64,000 nt of DNA from Candidatus Caccoplasma merdavium (GTDB taxonomy: Bacteria; Bacteroidota; Bacteroidia; Bacteroidales; UBA11471), in the NCBI GenBank assembly GCA_018715595.1, contig DVLI01000025.1:24498-88497 (forward strand). The letters are read 5' to 3'. This document shows positions 37,268 through 46,616 of the stretch, piece after piece (the stretch's first letter is position 1; every line of letters begins with the position of its first letter). Made by a program: the position numbers and the translations under genes. The notes beneath the pieces are model-generated. The model saw nothing but the letters and a program-made list of their open reading frames with translations. It was not told the DNA's origin and did not search any database.

Positions 37268-40012
37268 ATGGAACAGAAGCATACCTACACGGGTCTGACC
37301 GATGAACAGGTCGCCGAGAGCCGTCGTTTGCACGGGGAAAATGTGTTGACTCCGCCCAAGAAAAAATCGGTGTGGATACTTTTCTTGGAAAAATTCAATG
37401 ACCCCATCATCAAGATATTGTTGATAGCCCTGTTGCTTTCGGTGGGTGTGGCCGTGTATGAGTTTGTGAGTCTCGGACATGGAGCCGAAGTCTTTTTCGA
37501 GCCGGCGGGTATTTTTGTGGCGGTGATACTGGCCACGGCCGTAGGCTTCTTCTTTGAATTGAGCGCCAACAAGAAATTCGACATACTCAATCAGGTCAAT
37601 GACGATGTGCCGGTGAAGGTGATTCGCAACGGCAATATCTGTGAAATATCCAAGAAAGAGGTCGTTGTCGACGATATTGTCGTACTCGAACTGGGCGAGG
37701 AGGTGCCGGCCGATGCCGTGTTGCTCGAAAGCGTCTCGCTGCAAATCAACGAGTCGACCCTCACCGGTGAGCCGGTGGTCTCCAAAACCACCAATGAAGA
37801 CGACTTCGATGCCGATGCCACCTATCCGTCGAACGAGGTGTTGCGAGGAACCACCGTGGTCGACGGGCACGGCGTGTGCCGCATCACCGCCGTGGGTGAC
37901 GCCACCGAGTATGGCAAGGTGTATGAGGGCTCGCAGATACAGAACGATACCAAGACGCCTCTCAACCGCCAGCTCGACGGGCTGGGACGTCTCATCTCTT
38001 ATGCCAGCTACACGATAGCCGGCCTGATTATTGTGGCGCGGCTCGTCTTGTTCTTCATGCAGAACACTTCGCCCGACTGGACCGAGACGCTTACCTACAT
38101 CTTCCAGACCCTCATGATTGCCATCACGCTCGTCGTGGTTTCGGTGCCCGAGGGATTGCCCATGAGCATCGTGCTGAGCCTGGCGTTGAGCATGAAACGC
38201 ATGCTGGCCACCAACAACCTGGTGCGCAAGATGCACGCCTGCGAGACGATGGGGGCGGTGTCGGTCATCTGCACCGACAAGACCGGTACCCTCACCAAGA
38301 ACCAGATGCAGGTGGCTCAGGCCGATTTCTGGGCGCTGGGTGACCGCTCGCTCTCCGACAACGAACTGGGCAACCTCATACGCGAAGGCATTGCCGTCAA
38401 CTCGACCGCTTTCCTCGATGAGTCCGGTGAGAAACCCCGTGTCATCGGCAACCCCACCGAAGGGGCGTTGCTCTTGTGGTTGAAGGCACAAGGCGAGAAT
38501 TACCTCACGCTGCGCGAAGAGGCTGCGGTGTCCGACCAGTTGACGTTCTCGACCGAACGCAAATATATGGCCACCATCGTCGAGTCGCCTCTCTTGGGCA
38601 AAAAGGTGCTGTATGTCAAGGGGGCTCCCGAGATTGTCCTGGGAGAGAGCCGCCGCGCCCTCACCGCGAAGGGCTTGATACCGGCGGCCGATTACAAGAC
38701 GACGGTCGATGAGCAACTTCTCGCTTACCAGTCGCAGGCCATGCGCACCTTGGGATTTGCCTATCAGATTCTCGACGATGACCAGCCCCGTTTTGCCGAC
38801 GGCCGGTTGTGCAACGTCGACCTCACCTTTATCGGCATCGTCGCCATTTCCGACCCTGTGCGCGACGATGTCCCCGCCGCCATCAAGTCGTGCCTCGACG
38901 CAGGTGTGGCGGTGAAGATTGTTACCGGCGACACGCCGGGAACCGCCCGGGAGATAGGCCGCCAGATAGGCTTGTGGCTTCCGTCCGACAGTGACGCCAA
39001 CCTGATGACCGGCGTGCAGTTTGCTGCTACGTCCGATGAGGAACTCTTGCGTCGCCTGCCCGACATAAAGATTATCTCCCGTGCCCGTCCCATGGACAAG
39101 GAGCGGCTCGTGCGCCTCTTGCAGAAACTCGGCTATGTCGTGGCGGTGACCGGTGACGGTACCAACGATGCTCCGGCCCTCAATGCCGCACAGGTGGGCC
39201 TTTCGATGGGCGACGGCACGACAGTGGCCAAGGAGGCGAGCAGCATCACGATTCTCGACAACTCGTTCCGCAGCATCACGCGGGCGGTGATGTGGGGGCG
39301 TTCGCTTTACCAGAACATACAACGCTTCCTCCTTTTCCAGATGACTGTCAACGTGGTGGCCTGTCTCATCGTGCTCATCGGCGCGTTCCTCGGCACGCAA
39401 TCGCCGCTCACCGTCACGCAGATGTTGTGGGTGAACCTCATCATGGATACCTTTGCCGCCATGGCGCTGGCCTCCCTGCCGCCGAGCGAACGGGTGATGA
39501 AAGACAAGCCCCGCCGCCAGACCGATTTCATCATCACCCGACCGATGGCCATCGACATTATCGGCATAGGCGTGTTCTTTGTCTTGATACTTTTCGGACT
39601 GTTGCAGTATTTCAAATACGAGGAGGTGACCTCTCTTGCCCAGTTTGACGTGCGGGCGTTTTTTGCCGACTATTTCCGTTTCGAGAATGTCGCTCATGCC
39701 CTTTCGCCCTATGAGCTGACCGTCTTCTTTACCGTGTTTGTCATGTTCCAGTTCTGGAATATGTTCAATGCCAAGGCTTTTGCCACCAACGCGTCGGCGT
39801 TGTGCGGGCTTTCCCATAGCCAGACGTTTGTGGGGGTGGCCGCCATCATCTTGGTGGGGCAGATAATCATCGTTTCCGTGGGCGGACAGATGTTTGGCGT
39901 TACGCCGCTGCCGGTGATGGACTGGATTTATATCATCGTGTCTACCTCGTTTATCTTGTGGCTCGGTGAGTTGTACCGGTTGGTGAAGAAACTTTTCAAA
40001 GTGAAATTCTGA
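37268..40012 (+). CDS. Calcium-translocating P-type ATPase, PMCA type
   Basis: A 914-residue P2-type cation pump exporting Ca2+. Motifs are TGEP (166-169, actuator), VPEGLP (293-298, ion site in M4), CTDKTGTLT with phosphorylated Asp337, and VAVTGDGTNDAPAL in the hinge. Cation_ATPase_N is at the N-terminus (YTGLTDEQVAESRRLHGENVL) and about six C-terminal helices follow. I start at 37268, 34 bases after a -7 element. The frame is open to 37076 but that part lies across promoter sequence. Confidence 0.9.
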   Translation: MEQKHTYTGLTDEQVAESRRLHGENVLTPPKKKSVWILFLEKFNDPIIKILLIALLLSVGVAVYEFVSLGHGAEVFFEPAGIFVAVILATAVGFFFELSANKKFDILNQVNDDVPVKVIRNGNICEISKKEVVVDDIVVLELGEEVPADAVLLESVSLQINESTLTGEPVVSKTTNEDDFDADATYPSNEVLRGTTVVDGHGVCRITAVGDATEYGKVYEGSQIQNDTKTPLNRQLDGLGRLISYASYTIAGLIIVARLVLFFMQNTSPDWTETLTYIFQTLMIAITLVVVSVPEGLPMSIVLSLALSMKRMLATNNLVRKMHACETMGAVSVICTDKTGTLTKNQMQVAQADFWALGDRSLSDNELGNLIREGIAVNSTAFLDESGEKPRVIGNPTEGALLLWLKAQGENYLTLREEAAVSDQLTFSTERKYMATIVESPLLGKKVLYVKGAPEIVLGESRRALTAKGLIPAADYKTTVDEQLLAYQSQAMRTLGFAYQILDDDQPRFADGRLCNVDLTFIGIVAISDPVRDDVPAAIKSCLDAGVAVKIVTGDTPGTAREIGRQIGLWLPSDSDANLMTGVQFAATSDEELLRRLPDIKIISRARPMDKERLVRLLQKLGYVVAVTGDGTNDAPALNAAQVGLSMGDGTTVAKEASSITILDNSFRSITRAVMWGRSLYQNIQRFLLFQMTVNVVACLIVLIGAFLGTQSPLTVTQMLWVNLIMDTFAAMALASLPPSERVMKDKPRRQTDFIITRPMAIDIIGIGVFFVLILFGLLQYFKYEEVTSLAQFDVRAFFADYFRFENVAHALSPYELTVFFTVFVMFQFWNMFNAKAFATNASALCGLSHSQTFVGVAAIILVGQIIIVSVGGQMFGVTPLPVMDWIYIIVSTSFILWLGELYRLVKKLFKVKF

Positions 40013-40016
40013 TACA

Positions 40017-40085
40017 TCGCCGGTATGGCTCCGGCGAAATGCAGAAGGCGGGAACCTCGGGTTCCCGCCTTCTCTGTGTTGTTAT
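40017..40085 (+). terminator. Double hairpin terminator after the Ca2+ ATPase
   Basis: A small stem (TCGCCGG at 40017-40023 with CCGGCGA at 40031-40037) is followed by a strong perfect 14-bp stem (AGAAGGCGGGAACC at 40043-40056, GGTTCCCGCCTTCT at 40060-40073, loop TCG) and a T/G-rich tail. It can serve both convergent genes. Confidence 0.8.
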
Positions 40086-40101
40086 AGGGGCGATGACCGG
40101 C

Positions 40102-40506
40102 CTATGTGGTGAGCGTGGTGACAAACATGGGGTACTTTCCGTGTCCGGTCTTGAAGCCCAGCGATTCGTAGAAGGCTACGCCGTCTTCATAGGAGACGAG
40201 CAGTATGCGCAGGTAGTCTTTGTATCGGTCGAGCACCCGGCGGGTCAGTTCCCGGCCTATGCCGTGACCCTGGTACTCGGGGTCGACGAGCAGATAGTGG
40301 ATATAAGCGGTCATGATGCTGTCGTCGAGTACGTTGATGAGGCCGACGAGCCGCTGGCCGTCCCAGGCCGAGAGTACGGTGTCGGAGTTGCGCAGGGCGA
40401 CGACCAACCGGTCGGGGTAGGCTCCCGACGACCATTTGACCGAGAGGAACAGCCGTTCCAGCTCTTCGGCGGTGAACTCTTTCGTCTCTTTGTATTCGAT
40501 AGTCAT
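40102..40506 (-). CDS. GNAT-family N-acetyltransferase
   Basis: A 134-residue acyl-CoA-dependent acetyltransferase. The acetyl-CoA pyrophosphate loop is in LLVDPEYQGHGIGRELTRRVLD (about 80-101, with Q/R-x-x-G-x-G), and the C-terminal FYESLGFKTGHG is typical. The substrate is unknown. It is 48 bases downstream of the phosphate transporter and may be cotranscribed. The start at 40506 removes nine upstream residues with no support. Confidence 0.8.
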   Translation of the reverse strand: MTIEYKETKEFTAEELERLFLSVKWSSGAYPDRLVVALRNSDTVLSAWDGQRLVGLINVLDDSIMTAYIHYLLVDPEYQGHGIGRELTRRVLDRYKDYLRILLVSYEDGVAFYESLGFKTGHGKYPMFVTTLTT

Positions 40507-40554
40507 GATGGGGTAGTTTTGTGCAGGACTCAACGGGGATTTTTGTCTGCCGGG

Positions 40555-42789
40555 TTATTCGTCTTTGTTTTTGAGGAAGTAGCTTTGCGATTTAAGCAGG
40601 TTGCGGGCTTGGAGCACCATCGACTTGGTTTCGTTGAGTATCGAGAGGTAGAGCATGCAGGCTTTTGTGCTGCTCTTCTCGTCCATGCGGCGCAGTTGGC
40701 TCTTGATGGCGGCTACGATGGTGTCGAACAGGCGGTCGCGCATGTCGAGGACCTTGTCGAGGTCGGTGAAGTCTTTGCTGCGCATCATTTCATTGATGTG
40801 TGTAAAAATTTCGTCGACGCCGTCGTTTACATGCATGAGGTCGGCCACTTGTTCTTTGGTGAAGCCGGTGTGGTTGTTGTCGATGTGCTCAAAAGCCGGT
40901 CGGGTGATGTGTATCAGCGCTTTGGTCACCTCGGAGAGGTAATCGACCACTTGCACATAGAAGTGACCCGAATTGATGTGGTTCTTTTCGAGTTTCCGCA
41001 GGGTGTTGATGACTTCATATTTGCGGGTATGTGCCTCTTTGTAGAGGGCGTTCGACTCGGTTACCATCTCGCGCAGCACTTTGCGGTTTTCTTTGAAAAC
41101 GGCCACCAGGGTGCGGTTGTAGATGCGGGAGATTTCTTCCATTGTGCGGCAAACCTCTTCGATGCAGTTGTAGAGAATGTCTTCGGTGGTGTCGGTCTGC
41201 GATATGGTGAGTTTCCGATCTTGGCGCGCTTTGGTTTTTTTCGATTGTTGTTTGCGGAAGGTGAAACTGCGGATTACCGAGTAGATGCCGACTCCCGAGG
41301 CCAACACGACGGCCACCCAGCCACCGACAAGGAGAATGAGTGTGAATACCGATGAGATGAGCAGGGCGGCAAAGGCCGTGATAAACCAGCCCGATATGAC
41401 GGTCATCACCCCGGTGATGCGGTACACGGCACTTTCGCGTCCCCAGGCACGGTCGGCCAAGGAGGAGCCCATCGACACCATGAAGACGACATAGGTCGTC
41501 GAGAGGGGAAGTTTGAGTGAGGTGGCAATGGAGATGAGCACGGCCGACGAGGTGAGGTTGACGATGGCGCGTATCAGGTCGAACGATGCTTCGGTGTTAC
41601 GCTCCTCGGGCGGCAGCGGTTCAAATCGCTTGTCGATGGCCTGTTGCACGCGGTGTGGCACATAGTGGGTGTACCACTTGTTTATGATGAGTGCCATGCG
41701 CACAAGACCTCTCGATATGAGGGTGGAATTGAACCGTTCCTGTTCTTCGTTCTGTGAGGAGAGCGACAACTCGGTTTGAGCCACATGGCGCGCCTCCTTG
41801 GAGAGGAAGAGGGTGATGACCATGATGATACCCGCGATGATGAGCAGGGTGAAGTTGGCGGTTGCCGGTTGGGTCAGGGCGGCCATATAGATGTTTTCAT
41901 CGCCGGCGGCGCGGGCTATCTGGTAGGAGTCGTATCCGGCAATGGGTACGCCGATGAAGTTGACGAGGTCGTTGCCCGCGAATGCCAGGGCCAGGGCGAA
42001 CGTGCCCGACAAGATGGTCACCTTCATGATGTTGACCCGCAGGAGTTGCAGTATCCACAGCACCAGTGACACGGCCAGCCACAGGAGGAAGAGGAAGAGA
42101 AACGTGTGGTCGTGAACAAACGCATTGAAGTTGTCGGGTATGAGTCCCGAATTGTTGAGCCCTTTGAACAGGGCAAAGTAGATAATGCCTGTCACCGAAA
42201 TGCCGCACCACAGGGCGCCCAGTCGTTTTATCATCTTTGCATAGCGGAATGAGAAGATGATGCGGGATATGTACATGAGCGTGATGCCGGTGGTAAAGGC
42301 AATGACAACCGAGGAGAGGATACCCGAGATGATGACCAGGGCTTTTCCCGAGTTGACGTAGTGGGAAAGGCTGTTGATGCCGACGTCGGGCGAGATGTAG
42401 ATGTTGTATCCGGCTACGGCAAGCGCTGCTCCCAGGAGCCCGAAAACCATGGAGACGGTGGTGGAGGTGGGCAGGCCGAGCGTGTTGAAGACATTGAAGA
42501 GAATGACGTTGCCCAGCATCATGCCCAAGAAGAGGGTCATAACTTCGGGAAAGGTGAAGTTCTCGGGGTAGAATACACCGCTGCGGGCGACTTCCATCAT
42601 GCCGTTTGAGGTGAGTGTACCGATGAGAATACCGGTCGATGCGACAATGAGTATGGTGCGGTAGCGGGCTACGCGTGACCCCCATGCGGCATTCAGGAAG
42701 TTGATGGCGTCGTTGGCCACTCCCACGATGATGTTGGCAATGGCGAGTAACCCCAGGACGATGACGATGAAAGTAAATATAGGACTCAT
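40555..42789 (-). CDS. PiT-type phosphate transporter with PhoU-like C-terminal domain
   Basis: A 744-residue fusion. Residues 1 to about 510 hold the PiT/PHO4 permease with two GANDA-like repeats (VGVANDAINFLNAAWGSRV near 23-41 and LAFAGNDLVNFIGVPIAG near 270) and roughly twelve helices. Residues about 530-744 are a cytosolic helical PhoU/DUF47-like domain (EEVCRTMEEISRIYNRTL...YKEAHTRKYEVINTLRKLEKN). It takes up inorganic phosphate. It follows the histidine kinase gene by 61 bases, suggesting phosphate-responsive control. Confidence 0.88.
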   Translation of the reverse strand: MSPIFTFIVIVLGLLAIANIIVGVANDAINFLNAAWGSRVARYRTILIVASTGILIGTLTSNGMMEVARSGVFYPENFTFPEVMTLFLGMMLGNVILFNVFNTLGLPTSTTVSMVFGLLGAALAVAGYNIYISPDVGINSLSHYVNSGKALVIISGILSSVVIAFTTGITLMYISRIIFSFRYAKMIKRLGALWCGISVTGIIYFALFKGLNNSGLIPDNFNAFVHDHTFLFLFLLWLAVSLVLWILQLLRVNIMKVTILSGTFALALAFAGNDLVNFIGVPIAGYDSYQIARAAGDENIYMAALTQPATANFTLLIIAGIIMVITLFLSKEARHVAQTELSLSSQNEEQERFNSTLISRGLVRMALIINKWYTHYVPHRVQQAIDKRFEPLPPEERNTEASFDLIRAIVNLTSSAVLISIATSLKLPLSTTYVVFMVSMGSSLADRAWGRESAVYRITGVMTVISGWFITAFAALLISSVFTLILLVGGWVAVVLASGVGIYSVIRSFTFRKQQSKKTKARQDRKLTISQTDTTEDILYNCIEEVCRTMEEISRIYNRTLVAVFKENRKVLREMVTESNALYKEAHTRKYEVINTLRKLEKNHINSGHFYVQVVDYLSEVTKALIHITRPAFEHIDNNHTGFTKEQVADLMHVNDGVDEIFTHINEMMRSKDFTDLDKVLDMRDRLFDTIVAAIKSQLRRMDEKSSTKACMLYLSILNETKSMVLQARNLLKSQSYFLKNKDE

Positions 42790-42850
42790 TCAAAAGAGGT
42801 TTTGGATCGTATTTTCGGCGTGATAGTGTGTCTGGTGATGTTCCCGGAGG

Positions 42851-44311
42851 TCAGGCCGGCGGCGTGTCGGCCTTTTTGAGGGTGAATGTGAATTCGAGAC
42901 CTCCCTCGTAGCGGTTGTGGGCTTCTATGGCCCCTCCGTGGAAGAGCACGGCATTTTTTACGATGGAGAGCCCCAGACCCGTGCCGCCCAGTTTGCGGGA
43001 GCGGCCTTTGTCGACGCGGTAGAAGCGTTCGAAGATATGCGGCAGGTGCAGGTCGTCGATGCCGATGCCGTTGTCGGCAAACGAGAAGGTATATTCTTCG
43101 GACGTCTCTTTGACGAGGTTTATGAAGATGTCGCGCCCGCCCGAATAGGCAATGGCATTTTCGGTGAGATTCCGGAATACGGAGGTCAGCAGGGAGGCGT
43201 TTCCCGTGATGGGGAGTTCGCGGTTGAAGTTGCAGGTAATCCGCATGCGCTTGTCGGCGGGGCGCAAAGCTACTTCGGCAATGATGTCCTGCACGATGGC
43301 GTTGAGGTCGACCATCTCTTTTTCGATGAGTTGGCTGCCCTCGTCCATGCGGGTGATGGTCGAGATGTCTTGCAGCAGTTGTCCCAGGCGTTCGCTTTGC
43401 TTGTAGCTCTTTTCGATGAAGAGGCGGCGGGTCTCTTCATTCATGTCGGGATTGTTGATGATGGTTTCGAGGTATCCTTGTATCGAGCTGACCGGGGTTT
43501 TCAATTCGTGGTTGATGTTGTTGGTCAGTTGGCGTTTGAGCCGTATCTTTTCCTGTTCTTCATGGAGCACCATGGCGTGTTCCCGGTCACGGTCGGCGAT
43601 GGTCTGTTGCAGTTGGGAGTAGAGTTGCACGATGTGTTGGGAGATTTCCCCCAGTTCGTCGTTGGGGAAGGGCTCGATGTTTTCGATGCGTTCTTTCCGG
43701 CTGGCCAAGTTGGCAAATTCTTGCAGCCGCTTGATGCTTTGCCCGATGTGCCTGATGGCAAAATACCCGAAGAGGCACATCATGACGGTAAACCCTATCA
43801 TGATCCATAAAAAGGAAAAGTCGGCTGAGAGCAGTCGGGTAAGCGAGACGTTGTAGGGTAGTGCCGAGCGCACCAGCGTGTCACCGATGCGCGTGGCGGA
43901 GTAGAAGTAGTCTCCCTTCTCGTTTTCGGAACGGCGGCGTATGGTGTAACCTTCGCCTTGTTCAAGGGCCTGGCTTACTTCATTCCGCTGGCGATGGTTG
44001 GGGATTACCTCGTTTTTCCAGGCGAAGGGGGCGTCGTTGAGTACGACGCCGGCGGTGTCGATGAGGGTGAGGCGCAAGTCGGGATAGCGGTTCTGGAAAT
44101 GTCGGGCGATTTCTTCGAAGGTTTTGCCGCTTTCGAGCTCGTCGATGACTTGTGCGTTGAGTAATTGCAGTTGTATGTTGAGATTTTCTACTTTGAATTG
44201 TTTCTCTCGTTCATATTGGAAAAGGACAAAACCGCTCATGAGTATGCCGGCAAAGAGTACCAGCATGAAAAAGAGACGTTGTGAGTAAGAGATTCTATTC
44301 TTCAAAGCCAT
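42851..44311 (-). CDS. Sensor histidine kinase, PhoR-like
   Basis: A 486-residue membrane kinase: TM1 about 13-32, a periplasmic sensor region about 33-165, TM2 about 167-187, a HAMP-like linker, HisKA with His268 (NNINHELKTPVSSIQGY), and a HATPase_c domain (NLTENAIAYS, DNGIGI, GGTGLGLSIVKNAV). The start overlaps the response-regulator stop by 17 bases. Its neighbours, a PhoB-like regulator and a phosphate transporter, suggest phosphate sensing, but the signal is inferred. Confidence 0.88.
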   Translation of the reverse strand: MALKNRISYSQRLFFMLVLFAGILMSGFVLFQYEREKQFKVENLNIQLQLLNAQVIDELESGKTFEEIARHFQNRYPDLRLTLIDTAGVVLNDAPFAWKNEVIPNHRQRNEVSQALEQGEGYTIRRRSENEKGDYFYSATRIGDTLVRSALPYNVSLTRLLSADFSFLWIMIGFTVMMCLFGYFAIRHIGQSIKRLQEFANLASRKERIENIEPFPNDELGEISQHIVQLYSQLQQTIADRDREHAMVLHEEQEKIRLKRQLTNNINHELKTPVSSIQGYLETIINNPDMNEETRRLFIEKSYKQSERLGQLLQDISTITRMDEGSQLIEKEMVDLNAIVQDIIAEVALRPADKRMRITCNFNRELPITGNASLLTSVFRNLTENAIAYSGGRDIFINLVKETSEEYTFSFADNGIGIDDLHLPHIFERFYRVDKGRSRKLGGTGLGLSIVKNAVLFHGGAIEAHNRYEGGLEFTFTLKKADTPPA

Positions 44312-44987
44312 ATCCGTAACCTTGTCTTGTAACGATGTGTTTGCCGTAGGGCTCTATTTTCTTCCTCAACCGGGTGATGTTGACGTCGATGGTGCGGTCG
44401 AGCACGATGACGTCGTCGCTCCATACCTGGCTCAGTATGTCGGCGCGGGAGAAGATGGTCTCCCGGTGGCGCAGGAAGAGCGACAGCATCTCAAATTCGG
44501 TTTTCGTGAGTTTCACCTCTTTCCCGTCGACATGGCATGTCTTGCGTTGCAGGTTCAGTTCGAGGCCGTTGAATGCGACTTTCTCGTCCTGTTTTTCTTT
44601 TCCCGGCTTGGCTCCCGCCGAGCGGCGCAATACCGTTTTTACCCGTGCAATGACCTCTCTGATGGAGAAGGGCTTTGTGATGTAATCGTCGGCGCCTATT
44701 TCAAGCCCGATGACCGTGTCGTCTTCGGTGTCTTTGGCGGTGCAGAAGATTATGGGTATGTCGGCCGTTTCGGGTTGGCGTTTGAGCTGCTGGGCCAACT
44801 TGAATCCGCTCGTCTCGCCCATCATGACGTCGAGCAGGATAAGGGAGTATTGGGTGATGTCTTTTTTCAGAGCTTCTTCGGCGTTGTACGCGACATCGAC
44901 CGAGAAGCCTTCTACTTCGAGGTTGAATTGCAGAATCTCGCACAATGATTCTTCATCGTCTATTACCAATATCCTTGTCTTTTCCAT
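44295..44987 (-). CDS. OmpR/PhoB-family response regulator
   Basis: A 230-residue two-domain regulator. The receiver domain (1-120) has the acidic pair D10-D11, phospho-acceptor Asp53 (LLDVMM) and Lys in ITKPFS; a winged-helix Trans_reg_C domain follows with LTKTEFEMLSLFLRHRETIFSR and VDVNITRLRKKIEPYGKHIVTRQGYGYGFEE split across its end. It heads a regulator-kinase-phosphate transporter operon. Confidence 0.9.
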   Translation of the reverse strand: MEKTRILVIDDEESLCEILQFNLEVEGFSVDVAYNAEEALKKDITQYSLILLDVMMGETSGFKLAQQLKRQPETADIPIIFCTAKDTEDDTVIGLEIGADDYITKPFSIREVIARVKTVLRRSAGAKPGKEKQDEKVAFNGLELNLQRKTCHVDGKEVKLTKTEFEMLSLFLRHRETIFSRADILSQVWSDDVIVLDRTIDVNITRLRKKIEPYGKHIVTRQGYGYGFEE

Positions 44988-45010
44988 TCGGGTGAGATCT
45001 GTTTCGACGA

Positions 45011-45018
45011 CAAAGATA
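45011..45018 (-). promoter_or_regulatory. -7 element for the regulator-kinase-transporter operon
   Basis: The minus strand reads TATCTTTG, an exact match, 24 bases before the regulator start. Confidence 0.55.
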
Positions 45019-45073
45019 AAAATATTTTAATGATGTTGAAGAAAAAACGAGTGTAAAAATATGCAGTCTGTAC

Positions 45074-45940
45074 CTATTTGCGGGCTGTTACATTGAGCGG
45101 CCGTATGATGCGTATGCCGGTGAATCGGCGGTTTTCCCGCAGTTGGAGGGTGAGCGCGCGTTTTTCGATGACGACGGCTCCCTGGCTCGATGAGGCGTGT
45201 ATGAGACGCACGGTGCCGTTCTCGTTCAGGGCAATGCCCACATGGGCGATGTCGAGCCCGTCGATGTCGGTGGTGAAGGCGATGATGTCGCCGCTTTGTA
45301 TGCCTGCGAGAGCGGCACTGTCGAGGCATTCGGCCGGCAGGACGCTGACCGTGCTGCCGCTGAGCCGTTTTTCTTGCGAGGCGATGGCCCCGATGAGCGT
45401 GGTGTCGCGTTGCAGGGCCGGGTAGCAATGGGCATGCCGGCTCATGAAGTGGAGTTGCAACGTGTCGTCGACCCCTCCCAGGGCGGCGGTCATTTCTTTG
45501 ACGTTTCCTCTCCGCTCGTTGTCGATAATCCAGTCGCTGAAATAGTGCAGCCGGGAGGGGTAACCGTCGATGCGCCCGTTGCGGTAGCGCAGGGCGGTGA
45601 GTTGGCGGCCGAAGGCTTCCCAGGTGCGCTCCCTTTTTGCCGCCGTGCGGGCCAGGGCGAGCACGGTCTCCACGAAGATGGTGCAATCGGTCTCTTGCAG
45701 GTGTGCCTGTAATTGCTCTACGCTGTCGCGGTCGAGGCTGCCGGCGGCGTAGGGGGTGCCTTCGAGCAGATGGGCGTATGCGACGACATAGTGGGCCACG
45801 TCGGGTTGTGGTACGACGACCGAGAGCAGGTACACGGCATAGAGGCTGTCGGCCGACTGGGCCGTTACCTGTGCCGCGGCAGGTGCCACGTTGCCGGTAA
45901 GGACGAGCCCGAAGAGCAGGAGTGGAAGCAATCGTTTCAT
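45074..45940 (-). CDS. DUF1460 (NlpC/P60-like amidase) exported protein
   Basis: A 288-residue protein with a signal peptide (about 1-24, PAAAQ). The DUF1460 pattern is clear: LEGTPYAAGSLD near 58-69, DCTIFVETVLALART with the catalytic-type Cys (about 85), LRYRNGRIDGYPSRLHYFSDWI, SGDIIAFTTDIDGLDIAHVGIA with the His, and IHASSSQGAVV. These enzymes are NlpC/P60-fold peptidoglycan amidases, so it probably acts on the wall. It lies just left of the phage-like cassette but has its own promoter and is a usual Bacteroidales gene. Confidence 0.85.
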   Translation of the reverse strand: MKRLLPLLLFGLVLTGNVAPAAAQVTAQSADSLYAVYLLSVVVPQPDVAHYVVAYAHLLEGTPYAAGSLDRDSVEQLQAHLQETDCTIFVETVLALARTAAKRERTWEAFGRQLTALRYRNGRIDGYPSRLHYFSDWIIDNERRGNVKEMTAALGGVDDTLQLHFMSRHAHCYPALQRDTTLIGAIASQEKRLSGSTVSVLPAECLDSAALAGIQSGDIIAFTTDIDGLDIAHVGIALNENGTVRLIHASSSQGAVVIEKRALTLQLRENRRFTGIRIIRPLNVTARK

Positions 45941-45960
45941 AGGTGAGCCTGTTTCTGCTT

Positions 45961-45968
45961 CAAAGATA
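45961..45968 (-). promoter_or_regulatory. -7 element for the DUF1460 gene
   Basis: The minus strand reads TATCTTTG, 21 bases from the start codon, matching TAnnTTTG exactly. Confidence 0.5.
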
Positions 45969-46055
45969 GTCTTTTTACTTCGAAAATTCCATTTTATCCG
46001 GCCTTTTTTAGATTCTTGCCGAAATTTTTATTCCTAAAATTTTTATCGTCAGGCT

Positions 46056-46134
46056 ATTGTAAAAATACAGGTAAAATGTGTTGTAAATTTACCATAATAA
46101 AATTGTAATATTACAATATTTCTTTCTATATTTG
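46056..46134 (+). promoter_or_regulatory. Promoter and dyad operator-like sites of the plus-strand phage-like operon
   Basis: TATATTTG (46127-46134) is a consensus -7 element. The TTG of a perfect 16-bp palindrome ATTGTAATATTACAAT (46102-46117) stands 21 bases upstream, in the -33 position. Related half-palindromes ATTGTAAAAATACAG (46056-46070) and TTGTAAATTTACCA (46081-46094) lie further upstream. A similar site is upstream of the minus-strand phage-like operon at 56278-56291. A regulator binding the palindrome would overlap the -33 region. Confidence 0.5.
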
Positions 46135-46209
46135 TTCCGTTCAAAGTCCGAGACACATTTGTTGCGAAGAGCGGACAGGTGGTTCTCCAACTTCCCAAAA
46201 ATAATTGTT

Positions 46210-46614
46210 ATGAGTCATATAAATTTAAGAGAAGAAAAAGAGCGAGATTTTCTGCTCGCTTATGAAGAGGAGCTCAAAGAACTGGGCGAAGAGGCTCCTT
46301 ATGTGCCGCGTGACGAAGTGATTTTCAGGGCGCTGCACAGCGGCCGTGGCCGATTCTACATCTCCTTCGAGGAGGCCGCGCGACAGATAAAACGCATCTT
46401 CAACCATCGCCCGTTGAAGTGCCGCAACGGACGCAAAGTGGCCATGTACCAGGAATTGGCGCGATTGGTGGCCGAGTATCGCACGCGCAAGCCGGGAGCC
46501 TCGTTCCGCGATGCATTGTTTACGGTACTGGCCGAGGCCAAGGCTTCGCGTTTCTTTTTCGGAGTGCAGACCGGACGTCTCATTCTTTATCGTCATCAAC
46601 GATGTGCCGGGTGA
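46210..46614 (+). CDS. Small phage-type structural-region protein, function unknown
   Basis: A 134-residue soluble protein, first of three plus-strand genes. It has two similar halves: RGRFYISFEEAARQIKRI (about 46-63) and ASRFFFGVQTGRLILYRHQR (about 112-131), separated by NGRKVAMYQELARLVAEYRTRKPGASF. I recall this two-part R-F-Y/F pattern in small proteins next to virion genes of Bacteroidetes phages; that is memory, not a search. No catalytic motif is seen. It is 76 bases after a consensus -7 element and abuts the next gene. Confidence 0.6.
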   Translation: MSHINLREEKERDFLLAYEEELKELGEEAPYVPRDEVIFRALHSGRGRFYISFEEAARQIKRIFNHRPLKCRNGRKVAMYQELARLVAEYRTRKPGASFRDALFTVLAEAKASRFFFGVQTGRLILYRHQRCAG

Positions 46615-46616
46615 CG

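Noticed and set aside
37247..39817. 856-codon open frame antisense to the Ca2+ ATPase gene
   Set aside because: It mirrors a clear P-type ATPase. The translation is low-complexity His/Gly/Val-rich sequence without domains, as expected when C-ending codons on one strand suppress stops on the other.
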